A stretch of DNA of 14,073 nucleotides from Actinomycetota bacterium (GTDB lineage Bacteria > Actinomycetota > Thermoleophilia > Gaiellales > Gaiellaceae): assembly GCA_003136795.1 (NCBI GenBank), contig PLDP01000121.1:1-14073 (forward strand), written 5' to 3'. The notes beneath the pieces are model-generated. The model was given only the letters and a program-made list of their open reading frames with translations, was not told the DNA's origin and did not search any database. Of the stretch, positions 6,521-13,184 are shown piece after piece. The position numbers were made by a program, and so were the translations under genes. Position 1 is the first letter of the stretch. Every line of letters starts with the position of its first letter.

Positions 6521-8469
6521 TGGGTCCCGGGCGAGGGCGGGCAGACATGCGCGGCGGCCGGCCGCTCGAGCGGAGCAAGGACTTCCGCGGCACGCTGCGA
6601 CGGCTGCTCGCCCGGCTCCGTCCCGAGCGGGCCCGCCTGGTGCTCGCCGTCTCGACGGGCATTGCCTCGGTCGGCTTCGTGGTCGCCGGGCCGAGGATCC
6701 TCGGTAACGCCACGAACATCCTCTTCGAGGGCGTGGTCGGGAAGCAGCTTCCGGCCGGGCTCACGAAGCAGCAGGCGGTGGCGGCCCTGCGCGCGCACGG
6801 CCACGGGCAGTTCGCGGACTTGGTGTCGGGCATGAACGTGACGCCGGGCGTCGGCGTCGACCTCGCCGCGTTCGGTCGGACGCTCGGCTTCGCCGCGCTC
6901 GTGTATGTGTTGGCCGCGGCGTTCAGTTTCGGGCAGGGCTTTGTCATGGCCGGCATCACGCAACGGACGATGTTCGGGCTGCGCCGCGACGTCGAGGAGA
7001 AGCTCGCGCGGCTGCCCTTGCGGTACTTCGACAGCCACCCGCACGGCGACATCCTCAGCCGGGTGACCAACGACATCGACAACCTCAGCACGACGCTCCA
7101 GCAGGGTCTCAGCCAGCTGCTTACATCGGCACTCACGATCGTCGGCGTGCTGGCGATGATGTTCTGGATCTCGCCGCTCCTCGCCGTCATCTCGCTCGCG
7201 ATCATCCCGCTCGCGATGGGGATCACCTTCCTCGTCGCCCGTCGGTCGCAGGTCCAGTTCGCGGCCCAGTGGGACCGCACCGGGACGCTCAACGCGCTCG
7301 TCGAGGAGACCCATACGGGGCACACGCTCGTGCAGGTCTACGGCAGGCGCGGCACGACAGTCGAGGAGTTCGAGCGGCAGAACGCAGCCCTCTACGAGGT
7401 GAGCTTCCGGGCGCAGTTCCTCTCGGGCGTGATCCAGCCGGTGATGCAGTTCCTCTCCAACCTCAACTACGTCGCCGTCGCCGTGTTCGGAGGCTACCTC
7501 GTCGCCTCGGGGTCGCTGCCGCTCGGCGACATTCAGGCGTTCATCCAGTACTCGCGGCAGTTCACGATGCCGATCACCCAGATCGCCGCCCAGATGAACA
7601 TGCTTCAGTCCGGGCTCGCGTCGGCCGAGCGGGTGTTCGAGCTCCTCGACGAGCCCGAGGAAGCACCAGAAAGGGTGGCGGCGCCCGTGCCGGCCGCGCA
7701 ACCTGCGGGTGAGGGCCGCGTGACGCTCGAGCGCGTGTTCTTCCGCTACGAGCCCGACGAGCCGCTAATCGAAGACTTCACCCTGGACGTTGCCCCGGGC
7801 GAGACCGTTGCGATCGTCGGGCCGACCGGAGCCGGCAAGACGACGATCGTCAACCTGCTCGTTCGCTTCTACGAGATCGACCAGGGCCGGATCGTGCTCG
7901 ACGGCTCCGACTACCGTGATCTCACCCGAGACGCGGTGCGCCGAGCGTACGGGATGGTCCTGCAGGACACGTGGCTGTTCGCCGGCTCCATCCGCGACAA
8001 CATCGCCTACGGGAGGAGCGGCGCAGGCGACGCTGAGGTGATCGCGGCCGCCAGGGCGGCACACGTCGATCACTTCGTCCGGACGCTGCCCGACGGCTAC
8101 GACACGCTCCTCGACGAGGAAGCATCCAACCTCTCCTCGGGACAGAAGCAGCTCCTCACGATCGCGCGAGCGTTCGTCGCCGACCCGAGCATCCTCATCC
8201 TGGACGAGGCGACGAGCAACGTGGACACCCGGACGGAGGTGTACGTCCAGGACGCGATGAAGCGCCTCCGCCAAGGGCGCACGAGCTTCGTGATCGCCCA
8301 CCGCCTCTCCACGATCCGAGAGGCGGACACGATCATCGTGATGGAGCACGGGCGGATCGTTGAGCAGGGAAGCCACCGCGAGCTGCTCGCCCACGGCGGC
8401 GCGTACCACGCGCTCTACACGAGCCAGTTCAGCGAGGCGTTCCTACCCGGGGAAATCGGAGGCGTGTGA
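6517..8469 (+). CDS. ABC exporter half-transporter, permease-ATPase fusion (catalytic-site subunit)
   Basis: A 650-residue partner of the preceding exporter half. After a basic, Arg/Gly-rich cytoplasmic tail (1-40), TM1 (about 41-60) is followed by an approximately 60-residue extracytoplasmic insertion (61-120) before TM2. This makes it longer than the usual 580-600 residues; similar insertions are common in actinobacterial members. The nucleotide-binding domain has Walker A GPTGAGKT (435-442), Q-loop VLQDTWLF, signature LSSGQKQ (539-545), Walker B LILDEATS with catalytic Glu564, and the switch His in FVIAHRLSTI. The consensus site in the heterodimer is thus built on this subunit. It overlaps the upstream gene by ATGA and has a good SD, so the two are co-translated. 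The gene converges with the UspA gene, leaving a 50-nt gap. Confidence 0.94.
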   Translation: MMGPGRGRADMRGGRPLERSKDFRGTLRRLLARLRPERARLVLAVSTGIASVGFVVAGPRILGNATNILFEGVVGKQLPAGLTKQQAVAALRAHGHGQFADLVSGMNVTPGVGVDLAAFGRTLGFAALVYVLAAAFSFGQGFVMAGITQRTMFGLRRDVEEKLARLPLRYFDSHPHGDILSRVTNDIDNLSTTLQQGLSQLLTSALTIVGVLAMMFWISPLLAVISLAIIPLAMGITFLVARRSQVQFAAQWDRTGTLNALVEETHTGHTLVQVYGRRGTTVEEFERQNAALYEVSFRAQFLSGVIQPVMQFLSNLNYVAVAVFGGYLVASGSLPLGDIQAFIQYSRQFTMPITQIAAQMNMLQSGLASAERVFELLDEPEEAPERVAAPVPAAQPAGEGRVTLERVFFRYEPDEPLIEDFTLDVAPGETVAIVGPTGAGKTTIVNLLVRFYEIDQGRIVLDGSDYRDLTRDAVRRAYGMVLQDTWLFAGSIRDNIAYGRSGAGDAEVIAAARAAHVDHFVRTLPDGYDTLLDEEASNLSSGQKQLLTIARAFVADPSILILDEATSNVDTRTEVYVQDAMKRLRQGRTSFVIAHRLSTIREADTIIVMEHGRIVEQGSHRELLAHGGAYHALYTSQFSEAFLPGEIGGV

Positions 8470-8476
8470 CGAAGGT

Positions 8477-8513
8477 GGTGACGACCGTGGCGGTACGCCC
8501 CTCCGTGGTCACC
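8477..8513. terminator. Hairpin in convergent gap, possible bidirectional terminator
   Basis: GGTGAC (8477-8482) pairs with GTCACC (8508-8513), and inside it GGCG-gta-CGCC can form a second stem. It lies between the stop codons of the ABC exporter (plus) and the UspA gene (minus). There is no U-tract on either strand, so intrinsic termination is uncertain; it could be a Rho-dependent or simple 3'-end stem. Confidence 0.35.
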
Positions 8514-8519
8514 GCTGGG

Positions 8520-8987
8520 TCAGTGCGCGCTCGCCCGCACAATCACAACCGGACAGGAAGCGTGGTGGGCGCACTGCTGGCTGACCGATCCCAGCAGCAA
8601 TCCGGTGAAGCCCCCGCGCCCGCGCGAACCAACCACGAGGAGGTCCGCTCCCTCGGCAGCCTCGAGCAGCGCGGGCGCCGGTGCTCCTTCCACGATCGAG
8701 CGCTCGATGTCGACCCCGACCCTCGCATCGCCCAGTTCGTCGAGTTGGCTACGGGCCACCCCCTCGGCGACCCTCTCCGCGTTGTCGATTATGTCCGCGT
8801 CGAGCACCGGGTCGAGAGCGGGGCCGGCTGCGATGTACGGGTATGCCCAGGTATGCACCACGCGCAACGCAACGCCTCTCAGCTTTGCCTCCGCGAGAGC
8901 CCAGCGCAGCGCCAGCATGGACTCCGGCGAGCCATCGATGCCGACGACAATCCTTCCCGTCGGACCCCTCCGATCCTTACGCACCAT
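8520..8987 (-). CDS. Universal stress protein, UspA family, ATP-binding type
   Basis: A complete 155-residue single USP domain. The first strand and adenine-binding loop read IVVGIDGSPES (13-23), followed by the helix MLALRWALAEAKLRG and strand VVHTWAYP. The nucleotide loop G-x2-G-x9-G-S is intact: Gly120, Gly123, Gly133, Ser134 within VVGSRGRGGFTGLLLGS. The chain ends with the strand CPVVIVR. Proteins of this kind bind ATP and accumulate under hypoxia, starvation or redox stress in actinobacteria; the target is generally unknown. The ATG start overlaps the stop of the upstream MFS gene by 11 nt (CACCATGGTGCGTAA), implying an operon with the MFS exporter. The nearest SD-like sequence is GAGG about 10 nt upstream. 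Confidence 0.95.
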   Translation of the reverse strand: MVRKDRRGPTGRIVVGIDGSPESMLALRWALAEAKLRGVALRVVHTWAYPYIAAGPALDPVLDADIIDNAERVAEGVARSQLDELGDARVGVDIERSIVEGAPAPALLEAAEGADLLVVGSRGRGGFTGLLLGSVSQQCAHHASCPVVIVRASAH

Positions 8988-10005
8988 GGTGGACGACCTC
9001 AGAGCGGGAGCGCACCGCGGTCTTCCTACCAGCGACGCTGTCGCCGGGTGCGGTCTCGTGGTGGATGTATTTCGCGCCGCGGAGCCACGACGCCCAGGCG
9101 GCGAGCAGACACATGACGATCGCGAAGGCGAGGACGATCATTAGGCCGTGCTTGAACGGGGCGGAGATGAGAGAGGGGAAGAAGCCGCGGCCCGTGAGAT
9201 GCGCCTGCTGGGCGGGGGTGAGAGCGGAGAGCACCTTGGGGCCGAGGAGAGAACGCAGCGGATTGGTCCCGAGGAAGGCCGCGAACAGGTAGCCGACAGG
9301 GGGCAGGTGCGCGAGCCGTTGGGCAGTGGCGATGGGAACGCCGTTGGCAGTCAGACCGGTGAGCATGGTGTGGGGAACCTGGCTGCTCAGGCCGATGATC
9401 ATCAGCGAGAAGAAGATCCCGATCGAGATCGGCATAGCGGCGTTCTGGAAGGTGCCGCGCATGCCGGAGGCAACGCCGCGGTGACGGGCGGGAACGCTGT
9501 TCATGATCGACGTCGTGTTCGGCGCGGCGAAGAGGCCGAACGCGATCCCATTTGCGAAGATCACAAACGCGAACAACGCATAGTTGAAGTTGACCGGTAC
9601 CGCCATCAGAGCGGCGAAGGTTGCTGCTGCGAGCAGCATGCCGCCGGTCGCAAACGGGCGGGCGCCGAACCGGTCGGTGAGGAAGCCCGACGCGGGGCCG
9701 GCGACGAGGAAGCCAACGGTCAACGGGATCATGTAGATGCCAGCCCAGAGGGGAGTGCGCTCAAAGCTGTAGCCGTGCTCGGGCAGCCAGACCCCCTGCA
9801 ACCAGATCACGAGCATGAACATCAAGCCGCCACGACCGATCGTGCTCAAGAATGCGGCCACGTTGCCGGCGGCGAACGGCCGGATCCGGAAGAGCGAGAG
9901 CCGGAACATCGGCTCGGAGACACGTCGCTCGACCGCTACGAACACCAGGAGCAGCGCGATACCTGTGCCCAGGGTCGCAAGCACGAACGGGTTCTGCCAA
10001 CCCAT
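8977..10005 (-). CDS. C-terminal half of frameshifted MFS exporter
   Basis: The second frame, 342 residues from an ATG inside the original gene (MGWQNPFVLATLG). It carries about seven helices, including LMFMLVIWLQGVWLPEHGYS, the second motif-A-like loop SGFLTDRFGARPF, and the GVASGMRGTFQN stretch typical of the DHA2 C-terminal half. It ends in a basic tail overlapping the UspA start. The ATG has no SD, so independent translation is doubtful. Confidence 0.6.
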   Translation of the reverse strand: MGWQNPFVLATLGTGIALLLVFVAVERRVSEPMFRLSLFRIRPFAAGNVAAFLSTIGRGGLMFMLVIWLQGVWLPEHGYSFERTPLWAGIYMIPLTVGFLVAGPASGFLTDRFGARPFATGGMLLAAATFAALMAVPVNFNYALFAFVIFANGIAFGLFAAPNTTSIMNSVPARHRGVASGMRGTFQNAAMPISIGIFFSLMIIGLSSQVPHTMLTGLTANGVPIATAQRLAHLPPVGYLFAAFLGTNPLRSLLGPKVLSALTPAQQAHLTGRGFFPSLISAPFKHGLMIVLAFAIVMCLLAAWASWLRGAKYIHHETAPGDSVAGRKTAVRSRSEVVHHGA

Positions 10006-10771
10006 CGTGTGCCCGCCGTAAGGGCCGGATGCCGTAGGTGATGCCGATCAGCGCGAGGCTAAGCCCGATCGCGAAGAAGAGGTTGCCGAACCAGTCGAAG
10101 TGTGCAGCCGTGCGGGTCCCCAGCTCGCGCAGCTGCCAATACGACCAGATCGTTCCGGCGATCCCGACCGGCACGTTGACGACGAAGACCAGCCGCCAAT
10201 CGACCTCGGCGAGCAGGCCGCCGGCGATCAGCCCGATGAAGGTCCCCGCGAGACCGACGACCTGATTGAGGCCGAGCGCCAGCCCCCGCTGCTCCTCCGG
10301 GAAGGCATCAGTGAGCAGCGCGGCCGTGTTCGCGAACAGCATCGCCCCGCCGACCGCCTGCACCATCCGCAAGCTGATCAACTCCAGCGCACCCGCCGGC
10401 CCCGTGCTCCAGACAAGCGCGAGCAGGATCGAGGCGACCGTGAAGACGAGGAAGCCGAGGTTGTACATTCGCACCCGCCCGTACATGTCACCCAGCCGGC
10501 CGAAGTTCACGACGAGCACCGCCGTGACAACCATGTAGCCCATCAACATCCAGAGCAGATAGTTGAAGTTGCCCGGGCCGAGCGGATCCAGGCGGATTCC
10601 ACGAAAGATCGCCGGAAGCGCGATCATCACGCTCGAGACGTTCAGGGTCGCCAGCAACATTGCCAGCGTCGTGTTCGACAGCACGACCCAGCGGTACCTA
10701 GGGCCGACCGGCTCGTTCAGCCGGGTCCGCATCGAAAGGTGCGGAACGCGCGTGCTCCGCGCGGTGCTCAT
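9761..10771 (-). CDS. N-terminal half of frameshifted MFS exporter
   Basis: This is the uninterrupted first frame of the disrupted exporter. Residues 1-250 are genuine: cytoplasmic tail, then helices from WVVLSNTTLAMLLATLN onward, MFS motif A GRLGDMYGRVR (91-101), and antiporter motif C region GLAGTFIGLIAGG (173-185). After residue 250 the frame continues for about 86 residues of arginine-rich out-of-frame sequence to a stop at 9761, which would be a nonfunctional tail. Alone it would supply roughly seven or eight helices. Confidence 0.6.
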   Translation of the reverse strand: MSTARSTRVPHLSMRTRLNEPVGPRYRWVVLSNTTLAMLLATLNVSSVMIALPAIFRGIRLDPLGPGNFNYLLWMLMGYMVVTAVLVVNFGRLGDMYGRVRMYNLGFLVFTVASILLALVWSTGPAGALELISLRMVQAVGGAMLFANTAALLTDAFPEEQRGLALGLNQVVGLAGTFIGLIAGGLLAEVDWRLVFVVNVPVGIAGTIWSYWQLRELGTRTAAHFDWFGNLFFAIGLSLALIGITYGIRPLRRAHDGLAEPVRACDPGHRYRAAPGVRSGRATCLRADVPALALPDPAVRRRQRGRILEHDRSWRLDVHARDLVAGGLAARARLQL

Positions 10772-10835
10772 CCACCCAGTCTGCGTGCCCGGCCGGCCAG
10801 GCGGATCAGCGAAAGGTCTCAGCCGACTCGCGTAA

Positions 10836-10855
10836 AACCCCTGACTTTCGGGGCC
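10836..10855 (-). terminator. Terminator-like hairpin upstream of MFS gene, possible attenuator
   Basis: On the minus strand GGCCCC-gaaagtca-GGGGTTTT can form a four GC-pair stem extendable by two G-U pairs, followed directly by a short T run. It lies about 65 nt upstream of the MFS start, in what would be its 5' leader if transcription begins further up. The short stem makes this tentative. Confidence 0.3.
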
Positions 10856-10899
10856 AGCGACAGTCTGCGTTAGCTGTAGCAATTCGCTTCCGGCCGATC

Positions 10900-10912
10900 C
10901 GGGGCAACCCCG
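10900..10912. repeat. Small inverted repeat in divergent intergenic region
   Basis: CGGGG-caa-CCCCG, a perfect 5-bp stem with a 3-nt loop, between the MFS gene (minus) and the exported-protein gene (plus). No function can be assigned. Confidence 0.3.
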
Positions 10913-10949
10913 ATGAATCCGCCGCTGCCTGGCTCGATAGTGGGGTCAA

Positions 10950-10960
10950 CCGATTATCGG
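10950..10960. promoter_or_regulatory. Perfect palindrome CCGATTATCGG before exported-protein gene
   Basis: CCGAT-T-ATCGG is a perfect 5-bp inverted repeat, 4 nt before the SD GAGGG (10965-10969) of the exported-protein gene. The position suits an operator overlapping the transcription start or a small 5'-UTR hairpin. Its shortness leaves chance as an alternative. Confidence 0.3.
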
Positions 10961-10974
10961 AATTGAGGGCTGCC

Positions 10975-11343
10975 ATGAAGATCCTGGTGACACTGTTCGT
11001 CGCCGCGGTCACGGCGACTGGTTCGCTGACAGTGACCCTGACGGGCTCCGGCCACTCGCCGAAGATCAACGTGCACTGGCCGTACGCCGTTCACGTTTCG
11101 ATCAACGGGAAACCCGCGACAGCGCGCATCACCGCCCAAATCGTCGACCCAACCGGCGGCGCGCATCCAGTGCAGTTCGGCACGAGCACGCGGAACATCA
11201 CCAACTACAAGATCAAGGGCGTTTTCCACGACTTCATCGTCTGGCCTGCTTCGGCCCGCGGCGTGCCGCTGAAACTGCGAATCACCGTGGTGACGACCGC
11301 TGGCCGCAAGGTGGTGAGCTACTCGGTCGTGCCGCACGCGTGA
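10975..11343 (+). CDS. Small exported protein of unknown function, ABC-associated
   Basis: A 122-residue protein beginning with a short basic-hydrophobic leader (MKILVTLFVAAVTATGS) that could be a signal peptide or membrane anchor. The remainder (from about residue 28) alternates hydrophobic and polar residues as in a beta-sandwich: KINVHWPYAVHVSINGKP, then ITAQIVDPTGG, then FHDFIVWPASARGVPLKLRI and a final VVSYSVVPHA. There are no cysteines. I do not recognise a named family; an Ig-like extracytoplasmic fold is my guess. The start ATG at 10975 has SD GAGGG (10965-10969) 5 nt upstream; a TTG at 10963 in frame is rejected. Its stop overlaps the GTG start of the ABC ATPase (GTGA), so the two are co-translated and probably work together, for instance as an extracytoplasmic partner of the transporter. 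Confidence 0.8.
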   Translation: MKILVTLFVAAVTATGSLTVTLTGSGHSPKINVHWPYAVHVSINGKPATARITAQIVDPTGGAHPVQFGTSTRNITNYKIKGVFHDFIVWPASARGVPLKLRITVVTTAGRKVVSYSVVPHA

Positions 11344-12065
11344 GCGGCGGCGCCGAAGTCAGACTCGATCACGTCACGAAGTCTTTCGAAGACGGACGGG
11401 TGCGCGCGCTCGAAGATGTCTCGTTCACGATCGCCGCCGGGGAATACGTGGCGCTGACCGGGCCGTCCGGCTGCGGCAAGAGCACCCTGCTGAACTTGAT
11501 CGGTGCGCTCGACTTCGCCGACAGCGGCACCGTCTCGGTCGACGACATCTCGCTGGCTGCGCTGAGGCGACCGTGGGAGTACCGGGCAAAGACGGTCGGC
11601 TTCGTGTTTCAGCTGCACAACCTGCTCGCAACCTTGACGGCGATCGAGAACGTCCAGATACCTATGATTGGGCAGCAGAGTCCGCCACACATTCGTCAGC
11701 AACGCGCACTCGAACTGCTGACGGAGGTCGGACTTGCCGAGCGTGCTCTTGCGGTGCCCGCAACGTTGTCCGGAGGGGAGCGCCATCGTGTTGCAATCGC
11801 ACGAGCGCTTGCGAACGAGCCGCGGTTGTTGCTCGCCGACGAGCCGACCGGTGCCCTGGACGCCGAAACCGCCGACGAGGTGCTGGACGTGCTGGAGGCC
11901 GTCCGCGTGCGGCACGGCACAACGATCCTGCTCGTGACGAACGACGAAGAGGTGGCTGAGTGCGCGGACCGGATCCTCCGGCTGCGGAATGGTGTCATTC
12001 GTGCCGTAGAGCCTCGACGGGCGTCAGCCGCGTCGCCCGCCACGCCGGGTAGCTCGCCCCGATGA
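11340..12065 (+). CDS. ABC transporter ATPase, LolD/MacB family, with Asn in the H-loop
   Basis: A 241-residue stand-alone ATPase of the family that drives MacB/FtsX-type mechanotransmission permeases. Walker A GPSGCGKS is at 41-48, Q-loop Gln91 (FVFQLHNLL), signature LSGGERHR at 143-150, Walker B LLLADE with Glu168, and D-loop GALD. The switch position, normally His in VTHD, is Asn201 (LLVTNDEEVAECADR), which would be expected to lower hydrolysis unless compensated. The GTG start overlaps the upstream stop by 4 nt and there is no own SD, so it is coupled to the exported-protein gene. The last 23 residues (about 219-241, Ala/Ser/Pro-rich) are encoded antisense to the 3' end of the permease gene and extend beyond the usual end of the fold. 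The likely membrane partner is that facing permease. Confidence 0.92.
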   Translation: MSGGAEVRLDHVTKSFEDGRVRALEDVSFTIAAGEYVALTGPSGCGKSTLLNLIGALDFADSGTVSVDDISLAALRRPWEYRAKTVGFVFQLHNLLATLTAIENVQIPMIGQQSPPHIRQQRALELLTEVGLAERALAVPATLSGGERHRVAIARALANEPRLLLADEPTGALDAETADEVLDVLEAVRVRHGTTILLVTNDEEVAECADRILRLRNGVIRAVEPRRASAASPATPGSSPR

Positions 12066-13101
12066 TCGCGACGCCGAGCGCGAATGCGAGCCCCCATGCG
12101 AACGTCCCGACCGTAAACGCGGGAGAGATCAGGGACGAGAGGGCGCTGTGCGACACGAAAACGTCTGCCGCGAGCACGGCGAGTCCGCAGCCCACCGCGA
12201 GGGCGAGCAGGCAGATGGCCAGAGCTTCGGAGAGGATCAGTGCCGCGACCAGGCTCGTGCGCCAGCCGACCGCGCGCAGGATCCCGATCTCGCGGATCCG
12301 TTCGAACACCGACATTGCCATCGTGTTCGTGACGCCGATCCCACCGACGATCAACGCGAGCAGCGAGACGATCCAGCCGGTGGAGATGATCAACCTGCTC
12401 GATGTGTCGACCTTGACGGCCTGACCGGGCTCAGTGACGACGGCAATCCCCGGGTACCGCGCCCGGAGCCGTGCGGCCACATCCTTGACCGACGCACCGA
12501 GCGTGACGACGACACCGACCGTCGTGATCTCGCCGAGCCGCTTCGCGAGCTTCTGAACGTCGAGGAGCGGCAGCACAAAGCCGAGGTCTTCGAACCGGTC
12601 ACCCGAGTGGTAGATCCCGGCGACGTCGTAGCTGTGGCCGGCAAGGGTGACCACGTCACCCACGCGACGGCCGGAGTGGTCGCCTGCGAGCAGCGTGCCG
12701 CGGGTGCCCTTCACGATGACCAGTCGCCGGTAGGCGAACTCGCTGTGGTCGAGCCCGAAGACGAGCGAACCGTTCGTCACGAGAAGCTTGATCCGGGCCA
12801 CCTCCGCGACACCCGGCGTGCGCGCGACCGCCGCTCCCAGACTGTTCGGCAACTCCGAGCGGGCGAAGTCGGTGACGTCGGCCTGGAAGAGGCCGAAGTC
12901 CGCCCGGCCGACATGGATCAGATCGTTCGCCGTTCGCTGCACTCCTGCCGTGATCGAGAGAAGCGCAACGATCAGCGCGACACCCAACGCGACTCCCGCG
13001 GCCGTCAACGCCGTGCGCGCGGGGCGCCGCAACAGGTTCTTCCACACGAGGCCGAACCACGTCACCTTCCCGAGTATCCGTCCGCCCGACCTCCGTTGCA
13101 T
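11995..13101 (-). CDS. ABC transporter permease, MacB/FtsX-like (MacB_PCD plus FtsX domains)
   Basis: A 368-residue permease with one N-terminal helix (about 30-52), a large extracytoplasmic domain (53-235), and three C-terminal helices (about 240-260, 285-312, 333-352). The hallmark cytoplasmic segments are present: WFGLVWKNLLRRPART before TM1, GVTNTMAMSVFERIREIGIL with the coupling helix RAVGWR, and the C-terminal YPAWRATRLTPVEALRHE. Such proteins do not move substrate through a channel but transmit ATPase motion to extracytoplasmic events (lipoprotein, peptide or toxin handling, or cell-wall hydrolases). The frame is open upstream to 13812, but that part runs opposite in frame to the desaturase gene and is rejected. 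Start ATG at 13099-13101; SD poor; GTG at 13063-13065 (VTWFGLVW) is an alternative. Its 3' end overlaps the ATPase gene tail to tail by 71 bp. Confidence 0.9.
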   Translation of the reverse strand: MQRRSGGRILGKVTWFGLVWKNLLRRPARTALTAAGVALGVALIVALLSITAGVQRTANDLIHVGRADFGLFQADVTDFARSELPNSLGAAVARTPGVAEVARIKLLVTNGSLVFGLDHSEFAYRRLVIVKGTRGTLLAGDHSGRRVGDVVTLAGHSYDVAGIYHSGDRFEDLGFVLPLLDVQKLAKRLGEITTVGVVVTLGASVKDVAARLRARYPGIAVVTEPGQAVKVDTSSRLIISTGWIVSLLALIVGGIGVTNTMAMSVFERIREIGILRAVGWRTSLVAALILSEALAICLLALAVGCGLAVLAADVFVSHSALSSLISPAFTVGTFAWGLAFALGVAIIGASYPAWRATRLTPVEALRHE

Positions 13102-13110
13102 CTCGGTAAC

Positions 13111-13130
13111 TACCGGCCGATCCGGCGGTA
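13111..13130. repeat. Small hairpin just upstream of permease start
   Basis: TACCG (13111-13115) pairs with CGGTA (13126-13130); CCG/CGG can extend the stem past a one-base bulge, around an ATC loop. It sits 10 nt before the permease ATG on the minus strand, where it could limit ribosome access. No T-run follows, so it is not a clear terminator for the desaturase gene. Confidence 0.25.
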
Positions 13131-13154
13131 AACCACGCGGCTCCCCGAGCGCAC

Positions 13155-13175
13155 GTCGGTCGGGTTGGCGAGGCC
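13155..13175 (+). repeat. Intergenic repeat copy B
   Basis: Second copy, between the desaturase stop and permease start; differs from copy A by a single inserted G at 13170. Confidence 0.4.
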
Positions 13176-13184
13176 TGCTTTCGT

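Larger units (their letters stand above)
8977..10771 (-). pseudogene. DHA2-family (EmrB/QacA-type, 14-TM) MFS exporter, disrupted by a single-base frameshift
   Basis: Read across two frames, this is one MFS transporter of about 597 residues with 14 predicted helices, the size and layout of drug:H+ antiporter family 2. The first frame runs well to residue 250 (...GITYGIRP at 10022), then loses similarity. The second resumes with YGGHTMGWQNP from 10020. Removing one T (minus strand; one A of the AA pair at 10020-10021) restores P-Y-G-G-H-T-M-G-W, which is what intact relatives carry here. It may be a true inactivating mutation, a sequencing or assembly error, or, less likely, +1 slippage at CCC-U. 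The downstream USP gene overlaps its stop. Start ATG at 10769-10771; no convincing SD, and ATG 10730-10732 is an alternative. Confidence 0.8.

Noticed and set aside
6472..7701. Minus-strand open frame of 409 codons opposite the second ABC gene
   Set aside because: Charged, low-complexity antisense translation with no recognisable domain.
10890..13125. Shared 13-mer CCGGCCGATCCGG at 10890 and 13113, upstream of two ABC-related genes
   Set aside because: A 13-base match of pure GC-rich sequence is expected by chance several times in a window of this size, and the copies differ in position relative to the starts.
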